Origin: Copromyces sp. CBS 386.78
Taxonomy: Eukaryota > Ascomycota > Sordariomycetes > Sordariales > Sordariaceae
Length of the DNA stretch: 64,000 nucleotides
Assembly: GCA_030685235.1 (NCBI GenBank)
Contig: MU839170.1
Coordinates: 62,001 to 126,000 of the forward strand
Direction of reading: 5' to 3'
A program made the translations under genes and the position numbers. Shown here one piece after another: positions 1-12,128 of the stretch; the first letter of the stretch is position 1; every line of letters starts with the position of its first letter. The notes under the pieces were generated by a model. It saw only the letters and a program-made list of their open reading frames with translations, was not told the DNA's origin and did no database searches.

Positions 1-190
1 CATGCATATTCCTCGCAACCCTCTCTGTCTCAGCAGTCACACGCGCATAATCCTCGAGGAAACCCGTCCCATTGCCGCTCTCCGACGGTGGCACGGTCAA
101 GGAAAAGGCTTTCCGTCTGCTGTGTTAGTGTGTCCGAGGCCGTGAAACGGCCCTCGAGGAGGATCACAGGGTCGTCGTTCACCCTCGCCC
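1..190 (-). other. possible 5'-fragment of a gene running off the left edge
   Basis: On the minus strand two overlapping frames stay open here. One is open from about 124 to the window edge, about 41 codons, and includes residues reading FLEDYARVTAETERVAR. The other is open from about 190 to about 15, with residues such as NDDPVILLEGRF. Their composition looks protein-like, but I see no start codon with a clean exon structure, and no family is recognisable. The first frame may follow an intron ending in CTAACACAG near 120. It could equally be chance open frame in GC-rich DNA. A gene is inferred only weakly. Confidence 0.2.
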
Positions 191-1441
191 ATCATTGGCT
201 GCCTCTGGAATGCTGGCTTACTTACATCCTATAGGCAGTACAGCCTTCACTTTCTCTATCGAGCCGTCAGTACAGCATCGTGGCTTGCATCTAGCAGCTG
301 AGTCAACGTTATCCCCCAAATGTGCAGGAAGTTACGGAACCCTTTTCCGCCCTTCACCAACCCCTGTCTGCTGCACGGGCTATTGACCCCCGCGTCAAGG
401 GCGCCAAATTCAACATGGCCACCAGACCTCGGATCTTACTGTTTGATGGCTTGAACTGATTCACCTGATGGTAGACGAACAGGTTGAGGGTGGACTTCAG
501 TCAGCGGAAATCTCAAAATTGGGATCGTGACTTTTGTTGGTTGCGGGTCGGCGACAGCCAGACGAACTGAAGTCGAAAACTCCCATCCAATGGCTCACTG
601 GTTCACAGCAGCAAACTCAACGGCCACTGTGTTGCCTCGCTCTACAGTGTAACGACCACCATCATTTCATACTGTATTTACATCGTGCGGGGAACCTCCA
701 GACCGTGAGGGGTCACTGCCACGATACCTTCTACATATGTATTGAAGCCGGGCCAAGATTGTGCCGGTCAGCCCTGCAATGACGCCAAACTGTCAAATCC
801 GAGGATCAATTCCCAGGTGTTGCAAACGCCGCCGTCGATGGAAGACTTCGGATTTAACTCTTTGTCATTGATAGGTGCACCATTGCCAAGTGGATAGTGC
901 GGCAGCTCCCGTTGCTGCAGGCGACTTTGTTGCACTAGCTTGGGAGACCTCATAACAGGTGGAGAGAACTGTAGATCACTTGTTATTCCAGTTAGTGGCT
1001 CGTGATGTTACGTTCCGTCGGTAGGTTGGTGACGCCGACTTTTTTTTATCTCGCCCGACCTCATTCTTTTCAACTCACCATTGTAACCTCCATCCATATC
1101 TATCGTGGCATGGCCATATCCCATCATCACCTCAAAAATCCTCCGATAAAGTGTAAGTGAGACCTCACATCCACCCTCTCTTACCTTCCCACCCTCAGCC
1201 TCCGACCATCTGCTTTCTATCTATCACCCAAACATTCCATCGTCCACTTCCCCTCACACCCTCTCACGAGACCACTTGTCTCTACATGGGCTCCAAGCCT
1301 CCCGTTCTCGGTCCGTGAAACCCACGGTTTACTTCCTATTGGACGCCAAACACTCTCTTCTGCCGCTATTCACAACACCCTTTCATCCAGCTACTGACTC
1401 TCAACCTGCGCTGCATAGGTCCAGCTTAAGCAAGCTTCAAC
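191..1441. other. intergenic region with the promoter and leader of the M28 peptidase gene
   Basis: I see no supportable gene; the short frames here have no recognisable content. From about 1060 the plus strand turns pyrimidine-rich (runs of CTCACC and CCCTC), typical of a fungal core promoter and 5' leader. A GTAAGTGAG motif near 1151 could be the donor of an intron in the untranslated leader. Confidence 0.5.
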
Positions 1442-4017
1442 ATGGGTGCCGCCTCCGAGCATACCCCCCTCATCACCACGGTGGAGGTGGAGGCCGCTCC
1501 TCGGCGTCGGTATTCTCACCCTGTCGCCCGCCGATTCTTCACCCTTTCTTTCTCATCCATCCTCTTCTGGTTCTTCCTCTTCTTCATCGCCTCTTTCAGT
1601 TTTCTTCCCCGTCCTTCATCTTGGCCTGGCTGCGGTCATGGTCGGAGCAAGGTAGACTACGAGCAGTTGCGCCAGCTGCTTCTTGATACCCCCAGTAGCG
1701 AAAAGGCCGAGGCGTGGCAAAGATACTACACTGCCGGGCCCCATCTTGCTGGCAAGAACTACTCTCAGGTACCTTGATCTTCCCAAAAGCCAAAAGTCGT
1801 ACATATACTAATCCATCTAATAGGCACTTTGGACCAAGGAAAAGTGGGAAGAATTCGGTGTCCAGTCACACATCGTCGACTATGAGGTTTACATCAACTA
1901 CCCAGTCGACCATCGACTGGCCCTCCTGAAGAAGGACGAAAGCCACTCAGATAAGTGGAAAGTTTCATTTGAAGCCACTCTCGAGGAGGACATCCTTGAC
2001 GAGGATCCGAGCACAAGTTTACCCGAGAGAGTCCCCGTCTTCCACGGTTATTCTGCCTCCGGTAACGTCACGGCGCCCGTGGTCTACGTCAACTATGGCA
2101 CATATCAGGATTTCGATGACCTGCTCAAGGCCAACGTCAGCCTTGCCGGAAAGATCGCCATTGCTCGTTATGGCCTCATCTTCCGTGGGCTCAAAGTCAA
2201 GAGGGCGCAGGAGCTGGGAATGATCGGTGTTATTCTTTATAGCGATCCCGGTGATGATGGTGAAATGACCGAGGAAAATGGCTACGCCCCTTACCCCGAA
2301 GGACCAGCTCGCCAGCCTAGCAGTGTCCAGCGTGGAAGCACCCAGTTTCTCAGCGTTGCTCCGGGTGACCCGTAAGTCATTGTGTTTGAAGCGGCTTCAT
2401 ACGCAAGGCTAACATGAATGACAGGACCACGCCCGGTTATCCTTCCAAACCCGGTGTGCCTCGTGGGCCAGTTGACGGAGCTATTCCCAGCATTCCCTCG
2501 ATTCCTATCTCTTACGCCGAGGCCCTGCCAATTCTCAAGGCCCTCAATGGCCATGGTCCCAAGGCCGCGGACTTCAACAAGTGGTGGACTCATCACACTG
2601 GTCTGGGCTACAAGGGTGTTGATTACAACATCGGACCGACACCAGATGACGTTGTTGTGAACCTCTACAACGAGCAGGACTACGTTACTACTCCTTTGTG
2701 GAACGTTATTGGTATTATTAATGGTACTATTCCGGATGAGGTGATTGGTGAGTAATCTGCCCCTGAACTTGGTGCTTGACGAGCCCGGTACTGACTTGTA
2801 GCATAGTTATCGGCAACCACCGCGATGCATGGGTTGCGGGCGGAGCTGGCGATCCGAACAGCGGATCTGCAGTTCTCAACGAGGTCATCCGTTCCTTCGG
2901 AGAAGCTTTGAAGCTTGGCTGGAAGCCCTTGCGCACCATCGTCTTTGCCAGCTGGGATGGTGAAGAATACGGTCTTATCGGATCCACCGAATGGGTCGAG
3001 GAGTATCTTCCCTGGTTGAGTGCCGCCAATGTTGCCTACCTGAACATCGACGTCGGCGTCCGGGGCAAGGTCTTCTCAGCCTCCGCCGCTCCTCTCCTCA
3101 ACAGCATCATCTACGCCGCCACCGGAGCCGTCGAATCCCCCGACCACCCGGGCCACTCTATCCTCGAGAAGAACTGGGACAAGAAGATCACTACCATGGG
3201 AAGCGGCAGCGACTTCACCGCCTTCCAGGACTTTGCCGGCATCCCCTCTCTAGACGTCGGTTTCAACGCTGGCAAAGACGACCCGGTCTACCACTACCAC
3301 AGTAACTACGACAGCTTCTACTGGATGAAGAAGTACGGCGACCCGGGCTTCGTTTACCACCGGACCATGGCCCAGATCTTCGGCCTTCTCATCGCCGAGC
3401 TCGTCGACCTCCCGGTCCTCGCTTTCAGCGCCGAAAGCTACGCCACAGCGCTCGACGGCTACGTCACCCAGGTAGAGGAGAAGCTCGACGCCGGGCTCCA
3501 TCCTCCCAAGGACGAAGAGATCGACATCTCCACCCTCACTGAGCAAGCCATTTCCGAGTTGCGCGGCAGACACTACAACACCAGCAACACCGTCATCACA
3601 CCCGCCTCCTCCAAAGCCGCTCTAGCCTTGCGCGACTCTTTCAAACGCCTCCACGACGCAGTTGGCAAGCTAACGGAAAAGGCAGCCCGCCTCGACGCTG
3701 AAGCTGAGGACCTCAAGAGCCAGGCAAGAGAGCATATCCCGTGGTATCACTGGCACCAGAAAGTCAAGCTTTGGTATCGGATCCGCAAGGTTAATACCAA
3801 GTATAAGTATATCGAGAGGAGCTTTTTGTTTAGCGAGGGGTTGGATGGCAGGCCGTGGTTCAAGCATGTGGTGTTTGCGCCGGGGTTGTGGACTGGGTAT
3901 TCTGGAGCCGTGTTCCCTGGTCTTGTGGAGAGCATTGATGCGAGGGATTGGACTAATGCTGAGAGATGGGTGGATATTATCGACGCGTGTATTGGAAATG
4001 CGGCGAGGAAGTTGTGA
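1442..4017 (+). CDS. M28 metallopeptidase, glutamate carboxypeptidase II / transferrin-receptor-like
   Basis: Predicted exons are 1442-1768, 1824-2371, 2425-2747 and 2807-4017, giving 802 residues. This is a type II membrane protein: a short cytosolic tail, one membrane segment at about residues 33-55, then a PA-type insert and an M28 zinc peptidase domain. Zinc and catalytic residues of the glutamate carboxypeptidase II family are visible: H404 in NHRDAW, bridging D415 in GDPNSG, E452/E453 in DGEEYGL, D481 in NIDVG and H564 in YHYHSNYD. The C-terminal part matches the transferrin-receptor dimerisation region. Complete metal ligands argue for an active exopeptidase that removes acidic C-terminal residues in a vacuolar or surface compartment; the substrate is inferred. 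All three introns have GT..AG ends and restore the frame. The start is the first ATG and begins the cytosolic tail. It is convergent with the next gene. Confidence 0.93.
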
Positions 4018-4446
4018 GTTGGTGGATGGAGGGAGAGGGCAAGTAAGTGGAAGTTCGATACATTGAACTTTGTGTATTTGAGCGTTACATTATGTCCAGC
4101 GAACACTTGGCGATCATTTGACGTTTTTCACAAGTATTGAAGGGAGGACCACACATTCTGAGGAATTATGCTGTTCTCGACAAATCAATCAGGTGTTCTG
4201 AGGCCAAAATTAGGAGTTCGCCATTTTCGCAACTAAACCTCGGAAATATCTGCCAGCCAATGATGAGTACTGCCACTCACACAGCAAAGGATATCGCCAT
4301 TACTAATGACATCGTTATATCTTCGGTGTGCCGATCATACATAACCAACAAACGTGGCAGAACGTCTCATCAAAAATGACAATTACGAAAGACCGTCAAT
4401 GTTCCTCTTACTTCCTACCTACCACCACCTACCACCAACCACCTAC
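4018..4446. other. convergent 3' intergenic region
   Basis: These are the tails of the peptidase gene (+) and the MARVEL-like gene (-). I see no open frame of note. The sequence around 4400-4450 is rich in CTACC/ACCACC. Confidence 0.5.
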
Positions 4447-6079
4447 TCACGGCAGCTGATAAACCCCAGCCGGCACCTGCCCCTGCCCTCGACCCGTCGG
4501 CACAGGAGGCGTGAGAATAGGCGATACCGCTTGAAACTGCGTATAATTCGTTCCTCCGGTAGTCTGCGGTGATATCGGTGAGTGAACCGACCCTTGTCCT
4601 TGTGGTGGCTGATAAGCCTGATACCGTCTCTGTTGCTGCTGGTGGTGGTGGTGGTGATCCTGCTGGGGACTCAGATACGGTTGCTGCTGGAGGTACGGTT
4701 GCTGTTGCTGACTAGTAGATACCGGGGTGTAAGCCGGCGCTGGGGATGGGACTTGTGGCTGCTGGTTTCGGTTATGGTTGTGAGGGACGGAGATGGGTGT
4801 TGAGTCGACTTTTTGGTGGTGGTAGTATGCTTTTTCGTTGATGTTGGGGATGACAGCCGCGGTGGGAGTAGCGGGAGTAACAGCGGGTACGGCAGAAAAA
4901 AGGGCGGTGTTACTTCCGCCGCTGCAGCTGCCGCTGGAGCTGGATGACGATGACTTGATGGGTTTGCTGTGTAGCCCGGCTGCGCGGTGGCGGTGGACGA
5001 AGACGGAGTGGATGATGAAGGAGATAAGGTGGAGGATGCTGTTTTGGGTCAGTGAGTTAGCGAGAAGAAGCTTGTGATGGGCTGATGGCTGGAAAGACGG
5101 CGAACATAAGGGGCGGAAGTTGCGAGGTCGCGACTCAGACCGTCGGGCCGCTGCTTCCCCAGACTCGCAGTCGGATGATAAGGTATACGAGAGGGAGCAA
5201 AAAGGACAGGAACGATCGAGCAGTGCCAAAGAATGGCTGTACAGAGAACTTGGAGAAAAAGGAAACAAAAAGAAACTCACAACTCGATCGCCCTCAGCGC
5301 AGCACCAGCAACAAGACAAATCGGCGCCACCAAACTTGCCACAACCGCGTCCTCATCAAGTCCGCCAACACCACCAGCACTACTACTCGAACTATCACCA
5401 AGCCGACCATCACCATATCCATCATCGCGACCACTGATCAAGCTCTTCTTCCCCACCGCCGCCCTCTTCAAAGCAGCCAAAATCCCATACGAGTTATGGG
5501 AGCTATTAGAGGCATATGGATCTCCAGAATTAGATGGGGTAAAATCGTTATAATAAGGATCAACAGCCGGAACCACTTCGGATTTAGCCGTCCAAAGCGT
5601 CAGGAACCAAATCATGTCCGAAGCCAGAAGCGCGAAGGAGGCGAGCCATAGCACTAGTAGCAAAATGTCGAGGACGAGGACGGCCCAGTAGTTGTAGGTT
5701 TTTTGGCCGGCGGTGGAGAAGCGGGCGAGTAGGTGGTAGGTTGAGGTTATTAAGGTTATGATGGCCTGTTTGTTCCCCATGAGAAGGGGGAGGGCGGGTT
5801 GGATTAATTACTTGTGAGTTGAGGGTGGAAAGGGAGGAGGAGAAGGAGGAGGAGGATCGGTTGAATGAAGAGGTTGAGGCGAGAGGAGGAAAGACATACA
5901 AGTGCTAGGACCAAGATGTCTTCAATAGAGACGAAGAAATGTACTCCGTAGGCAGAGAGACCAGCGATGAGGATGGCGATGATAAGTTGGACGATGCGGA
6001 TGGCGATGAAACCTTTGGGGTAGAGAGGGATGTGTTCTTGCCCGGGGGCACGGTCGGAGGAGTACTTGGAGTATGCCAT
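4447..6079 (-). CDS. four-helix MARVEL-like membrane protein with Q/H/P-rich tail
   Basis: Predicted exons are 6079-5900, 5765-5281 and 5038-4447, giving 418 residues. Four hydrophobic segments are split over the exons: IVQLIIAILIAGLSAYG in exon 1, two more in exon 2 around residues 60-115 (including WAVLVLDILLLVLWLASF), and a fourth (HLISFIIHSVFVHRHRAA) that only becomes continuous after joining exons 2 and 3. This is the arrangement of fungal MARVEL-domain proteins of the plasma membrane. The last 150 residues are low-complexity, with poly-Ser, poly-His and QQQQPYLQQQ, and are probably cytosolic. The intron phases fit exactly (0, then 2). The function is unknown; MARVEL proteins are linked to membrane microdomains and vesicle traffic. 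The family call rests on topology and style rather than a diagnostic motif. Confidence 0.75.
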
Positions 6080-7310
6080 TGTTCTTCTTTGGATGGGTCT
6101 TGGGGACAACTTTATTGGGCTTGTTGTGTTGGCGATGGATAGGGGCGGTCACAGAGATTCACAATTCTTGACGAGGGCTTCTGGTGAAAACGAAGATCGT
6201 GAGGATGCTCAACACTATAGAAACTCCCCCTCTGATTCACCAAAAAGAAGAAAGAAAGAAAGAGAGACAGAGAAAGTTTTCCCAAGCTCCGAGACAGAGA
6301 AACATCTGCACTTGAAGGTAGTCTTTCACCCCTTTTTCAATCACCGCCTCCTCCTCTATTCATCTGTCGGAGTTTACCATAAGCAGCTCCTCGAAATCCT
6401 CCGCGTTATATTCAAGATGATATGATACACGTCTACAGTTTCAAATATTTGTGGCGTTAATTTTTCCAGGCACATCTCTGCCAGAATATGAACATGTTCC
6501 AAATCTGCCTTACGAGCACAGTACCTAGCTCTAAAAGCGGAAAGGGACATCTTGAAGGACAAAATGTACCGACAACTAGACAGATAAACTCTACTCGCCA
6601 TGCAAGAGACCAAAAGAGAGCACCTAGTTGTAAGTCACGTCCGATCATGGAGATGCGGCTGGAAATGCAGGAGTGTCGGCCCTAGCGCTCAAGATGTCCG
6701 GCTGCGGAATGATTTACAACGGCGGACCAACATGAGCGAGAAAAACGAAGAAGACCGGCGGGTAGCTGCAGTAGGTGTCCAAAGGTTCAAGGGTATAAAT
6801 CCGGTATATATGACGGAAAGCATCAGTCTTTGTGCGCCAGGGTTGAGTTATGGACGAGTGACTGAGTGATACGTCTAGTAGAGTTGTTGGAATCCAGATA
6901 TGTCAACGAACGAACTTGGGCTCTTTTCTGCCTGTTTGCTTGCTCCTCTGCCATCAGTTCAACTTGGAAATTTACGCCATGTCTCACCTTCCAGTACTCC
7001 GGGTACCATACCGCCTTACTTGAGTGACTCGTTTCTGTTGGTTTCGTGTAACTGTGGCTGGAAGCAAAACTCCCGTTATGCGCTTCACCAAACAGTCCTG
7101 TGGTCCACAAGTAGACATGCCAATTTCCGCATTTAGTAGCGTTGATGGTGCAGTGCACAAAGAGGGCGGCCTGGGCTTGGGCTTGAGCCTGGCCCGGCCT
7201 GGCCCCTCCTTCCGTCCATCGCTCGCAGACTTATTCTCTGCCAGTCGTGACTCAAATCACCGGGTCGCTCCTTCCCCAGAGAAGGCAGGTACGACCAAGC
7301 AGTTGCCATT
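6080..7310. other. intergenic region with the promoter of the MARVEL-like gene
   Basis: This holds the 5' flank of the minus-strand MARVEL-like gene and the 3' flank of the minus-strand regulator gene. A GA/AAAG-rich stretch lies near 6240-6300, that is a CT-rich leader on the coding strand. A TATAAAT/GTATATA pair lies near 6795-6810. Open frames here have no recognisable content. Confidence 0.45.
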
Positions 7311-9646
7311 CTAGCACACTCCTGACTCCCCCCCATTCCAAGCCATCGCAACGCCCACATCATGAAACCCAACCAGGCCCAAATATTCCTCCGCCAACCT
7401 CCACCTACTGCCCAACCTACTCATACACCTCCCCACATCTTCCGCCGCCTGCATCACTCCCACACCTCCTGTACCTCCTGCTTCCCCTGGAGACCCATCC
7501 TCCCCTGACCCACCATCATCACCCCCCTCCTTCCACAACCACCTCAGCGTCGCCAACCCGCTATACAGAGAATCCAAGCACAGCGGACTAACCTTCGCCA
7601 AACCCTGCGGCAGCATGGCGGCATCTAACAGCTCCATGCACAACTCCCTAACCGCCCCAGAAGAAAGCGAGCGCAGCCCGGCCACGGAACGTACCTGCAG
7701 GGCGTGCTGGTTGGCGGTCTTGGGTTGTAACTTCTCAAAACTCCGGGCGCCGGGCCCGTCCAAGAGGTTCTCGGGGCAGCAGTGGATGTCGTAGAGGAGG
7801 AAGAGAGCGGAATAGGCTAGACTTAAAGGGGGCAAGGAGAGGGGGATGGAGGAGGAGGTTAGGAAGTGCCAAGTTGGTGGTGATGGTGGGGTTGGTGAGG
7901 AGGCTGATGAAGTTGATCCTGTGTTGGATTGGGTGCGTGGTAAGCTGTTGAGGCTGGGGAGGAGTTCTTGTTGGATGAGGGTGCCGAAGGAGGTGAGAGT
8001 GTTGATGAGGTCGTCGACTTCATTGATGTCGAAGGGGTCGCCGTTACTGTCTCCTCCGCCTAGTTGTTGGTTGCGTAGGGTGGTTCGGACGTGGGTGACG
8101 GTTCTGCTGACGAGCATGGACGCTTGAACTAAACGAGCAAATCGGCCTTGTGGTTGCTCAAGAGGCGTGGTGATTCCTCCGCTGAGGGCACGGCCTGGGT
8201 CTCCGTTGTCCTGTGTTAGGTAAGAAGTGTTAGTTATGCGTTGGATGATGAACAGGTAGAAAAAAAAAAGAAAAAAAAGAAAGTACTTGCCCAAGCGCCA
8301 TCGTCAACAGGCAAAAGGTAGTGCTTCTCCGGCTCGGGCATCACAAACCGCTTCTTATTTCCCAGACAGATGACCCTATCCAGGATGTAAATAGCCCACC
8401 AAACCCTTCTCCTTTCCTCAGACTCAGTCCAAGTCGTCTATCCCTAATTCAAAAGGGCAGGTATTATCCCGCCCCACAACAAAGTCAGCTCAATTTCTCA
8501 TCCCACAGTAAGTTCCCCCCCCAAAAAAAACAACATCAAAAAAAAAGAAAAAAAAAGAAGAAACTAACCACAGCCCCCAAAACCGCCGAACTCTCCTTAA
8601 ACCCTGGCAGCCCGCACATCTCCGCATACCTCGCACACGCCGCCACGCCCATCCACGCCGCCGGCATGATCCCCTGCCCATACTCATACATGGCAACCAG
8701 CACCATAGCCTGCAAACACAAAAGACTCACACACCCTCCACTCTCCAACAGCGCCAGCAGTCCTTTAGCCGCCGTATACAGCTCATTATCCGCGGCATCA
8801 ATCCCCTCCCGCGGCAGCGTCACAATCAGCTTCATGGCCAGAAACAACATGGCCAAGTCGGGACCGGCTTCCCATAGGGTGTGCCCCAGCGTCATCCGTT
8901 TCTTGGAGATGAAGGGGAACCATCGGTGCACGGTGTCGAAATACTCGGCCGCGCAGTCTTGGACTGTGTTGCCCCGGCTGAGGATGTCGTAGACGTCGCG
9001 GGGGACGGCGACGGGCGGAGGCGGGATGGAGAGCTCGGCCCATTTGAAGACGTCGATGTCGAGGAGGAGGGCGGAGGGGAAGCAGTTGTTGGAGGCGCCG
9101 GCTGGGAGCCAGAGGGCGCCGCGGGAGTTGATCACGGCGGGTGGTGCTGCTTGGGTGGCATTGTTGTTGGTCTCTGGGGTGAAGATGTTGTTGTTGTTGT
9201 TGTTGTTGCTGGGGGATAAGTTCGAACTGGTTTCCTTGCCATTGCCACTAGCTAACGCGAGCTGGTTCTCGAGTTCGGCGAGACGGGCTTGTAATGCGGC
9301 TACATCACTTGCTGTGGGTGCGGATGGTGAGTCGCTGTAGTCGCATTGACGGTTCATACGGGCACAAAGGCCACATGTTGGGACGGTTTTGTCGCATTTC
9401 CTCCTTCCATGAAGTTAGTAACTGAATCTTGACTTTCCGAGTGATCTAATGCAGGGAGCAAGCTTAATCTTGAGAAATGGGGGGATGGTGTCAATGGCGA
9501 TATCTTCAAAACTTGGCCTCTGAGATGATGGCTGGGGGCAAGTATCATTCGTACTTTTGCTTACGACAGCTGATGCATGCTTGGCTGGCTTTGGGTACTT
9601 GTAGGCTTACTAGTCCGTCCTCTCGGGGCAGTAGACTTAGGTCCAT
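7311..9646 (-). CDS. Zn2Cys6 fungal-specific transcription factor (first of two)
   Basis: Predicted exons are 9646-9555, 9403-8569, 8437-8291 and 8210-7311, giving 657 residues. Joining exons 1 and 2 completes a binuclear zinc cluster of the C-x2-C-x6-C-x5-C-x2-C-x6-C type (CISCRKQKRKC, then CGLCARMNRQC). A heptad stretch follows (LQARLAELENQLALA), the usual linker/dimerisation element, then a poly-Asn spacer and a fungal_trans middle homology region containing ERRRVWWAIYILDR. Such proteins bind CGG half-sites in the nucleus and often control a metabolic pathway; the target is unknown. Intron 1 cuts the zinc cluster. Intron 3 needs a GC donor (GCAAGT at 8290) to keep frame. The start is uncertain: I chose the ATG at 9646, but the frame stays open upstream to 9892. 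Confidence 0.88.
8211..8290 (-). other. GC-AG intron in the first Zn2Cys6 gene
   Basis: The donor reads TGG|GCAAGTAC and the acceptor CTAACACAG|GACAAC, with a CATAACTAAC branch element before it. Only the GC donor joins both flanking exons in phase 0. The nearby GTACTT four bases on would shift the frame and hit a stop within about 20 codons. Confidence 0.75.
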
Positions 9647-10754
9647 GCTGTGCTTAAGCAGCTCCTTAGCGTCCTGGGGATACAAGAAGTCTGTGATCAG
9701 TAGTTGTGAATGTGAACCTAATGTAAGAGATTTTCGTCTTTGAAGTGATGTTGGTAAGACGAGCCTCGAATAAAGGAGGGCTAGAATATTGTCTCGCCTG
9801 TGTACGAAATGTCTAAAGGGAGTCGGGGATGACATGCTGACTAAGAAGTCTATGCAAAGTTCCTTCCACTCAGCCCTATTGTCGACGATCACAGTCAGTG
9901 TCGTTGGTTCATCATCCTAGTTAGAGCTAGTGAGATTCGTCTGGCGAGCGGGTATGGTGTGATCAAATTTAGGCATCCATTTGGGAGTCCAAAGCATGCA
10001 CGAGATACGAGAGCAAGCGGCTGGAGTAGTCCATGACAACCTTCGATCTACAAATGATAGGGTAGTATAGGACACTGATAATATTTTCTGGTTAACAGGA
10101 TGACCCTCGACTTGATGTAAAAAATACAGACCGTAGTGATGTCTTGGTTTATCTACTTTCCATGCAGGCGCAAGGCCATGTTCTCCAGATTTCAGTATGT
10201 TTTTCAACACACATACAAGCCTTTTCAGGATCTGATGATGACTATGGACGGCGACAATCTCATTCGATGCAATTTCACAGGCATCATGTTAGAGCCATTG
10301 AGTAAACCCACGGCGATGTCGCAACCGTTCCCGTACCAAATGCTTCATGAGAACTTTCGTACTCAATCAACATGTCAAATCTGTCTAACTTAACAGTCAG
10401 CGAAAGTCCCAAAGAGTCCGAATACAAAAGGGGCAATGACTGATGCTCAAGCTTCAGAGAGAAGATTATAACTCGACATGTTCCAGCTATCAAGACACTG
10501 CAGACCTTTTGAGGGGTCACAGCATCTCTGCCCGGATTTCCGACTAAGGATGACGATACGATAATGGGTTTTCATCATGTGAAAGCATTTGATAGGGGTG
10601 CATATTGTAGAAGGGTAACTTACTATATCATTGACCATATCACACGCATGAGCACGCAGGCACACCTAACTGCCCTGGTGGCCTGTCGTAGACTGCGTTG
10701 GGCGAGTTTCCACGCCAGCGCATGCTGTTTCAAGACGGTTGAAGATCCAGCTCT
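9647..10754. other. intergenic region with the upstream region of the first Zn2Cys6 gene
   Basis: Base composition is more AT-rich than in the genes. An in-frame extension of the regulator's first exon reaches 9892, so part may code. Other short frames look random and I see no gene. Confidence 0.4.
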
Positions 10755-11554
10755 TCAATCATCATACGAAATCCGACGTCTCTGCATCGCTCTTTCGTCG
10801 GAAGGCTGGCCGTTTTCTTCCTCTCCGTAGTCCAAAGAAGCAAGTCCCTTATCGACAACGTCCCACGTGCGCTTGCGCAAATCGATCTGCTCACCTCCGT
10901 CAGGTCTGTTATTGTTGTTCTTCTTTCCTCCACGACGCTTATTCTTGCTCTTGTTGTTATTGTTATTGTTCTTCTTTTTCTTCTGTTGTTGATGGTGCTG
11001 CGGTCCCGCCCCCGCTTCTCTTGGAGAAGAATCGACCTCGCCGTCAGAGAGCTGCTCCCCTATAGCACCCTCAATGACAACAGCGACGCCGTCCGCCGCG
11101 GGATCCATGACCTTCTTGATCTTGGCAGACTCCCTCACACGACGCATGGCTTCGAGTTCCGAGTGCCGGAAGATGGCGATTTGCTCATCGGTCAGAGTCC
11201 GTTTGACGCCGTCGGGGTAATAGCCCAGGCCGTCATCGTCCTCATCGTAGTAACCTTCTTCGTATTCTTCTTCGTATTGATACTCCTCTTCGACGGCATT
11301 GCCACTTTCCGGTCCCTCAGTTGCGGCGCTGTTGGAAGCGACAACTGAGTCATTCGGACGAAGGAAGTGAGACTCGAAATGACCTGTGGACATGTTGGAG
11401 AAATGGGCTTCATGGAAAGCAAACATATCAGCCTAGAAGATCGATGATGTAACACGTCAGTACCTGGTCATCGCCGACGATAAAGAAAGACATCAAAGGA
11501 AAGGAAACATACCTCGCTGATCTGCGGCACCTTGAAGGGTAAAAGCGCTGCCAT
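10755..11554 (-). CDS. small acidic/basic protein, DUF3807-like
   Basis: Predicted exons are 11554-11513 (14 codons, MAALLPFKVPQISE) and 11432-10755, giving 239 residues. After a conserved-looking start (ADMFAFHEAHFSNM) come an acidic tyrosine-rich block (EEEYQYEEEYEEGYYDEDDD), a helical segment around DEQIAIFRHSELEAMRR, a lysine/asparagine-rich low-complexity block, and a C-terminus with LRKRTWDVVDKGLASLDYGEEE. This layout matches the fungal DUF3807 family as I remember it. The function is not known; the charged composition suggests a nuclear or nucleic-acid-associated protein, which is inference. The short first exon was placed because GAG|GTATGT and TCTAG|GCT join in phase 0 and supply the start codon. 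Confidence 0.78.
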
Positions 11555-12128
11555 TATTACAGGCGCAGGCCAAATGGCCTGTTTCGCTGCTTTGCCTTGG
11601 TGGTGCTTGTTTGGTTGAAATCAGACCGAACGACGGACGGAGAGGAAATGAGGGATGGGAATCAATTGGAAGCTCAAGCCAAGAAATGCTGCTGGAGCTC
11701 CATAACAGCTTTGCCGGCCAGCAATTAGGGACACGCGGTCACGTGCATCCCCGATAAGCCTCACACAGGCCGGTTTCAGCAACGCCGGGGCCACCCTTGG
11801 CGGATGATGCCATCGCAGTATCCTTTGTTTACTTGGATGGATCAAGCAACGACTGCAATTGAAACCGAGCATCGTTTCAGAAAAGCAAGAACTTGGCATG
11901 ATCATCATATCGCTTTTGACCTTTCCTGTCTGGCTTTCTTTTTGTTGCCTTCTATTATCCTCTATCTATACACAGCAGAATGTGCGCCGCGTGTGCTCGT
12001 CAAGCATAAGTATCGTAGACCAAGCCAATCCCACATTGCCAACTCAAGTGACGCCGCGCTATTCTAGCTAAATGAGATGGTGAGATTGGAATACGAAAGA
12101 TGCATCCGTCAGAAAGTCCCAAGTGCGC
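11555..12128. other. intergenic region upstream of the DUF3807-like gene
   Basis: This holds the promoter of the minus-strand DUF3807-like gene and the 3' tail of the minus-strand reductase gene. No gene is supported. Confidence 0.45.
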
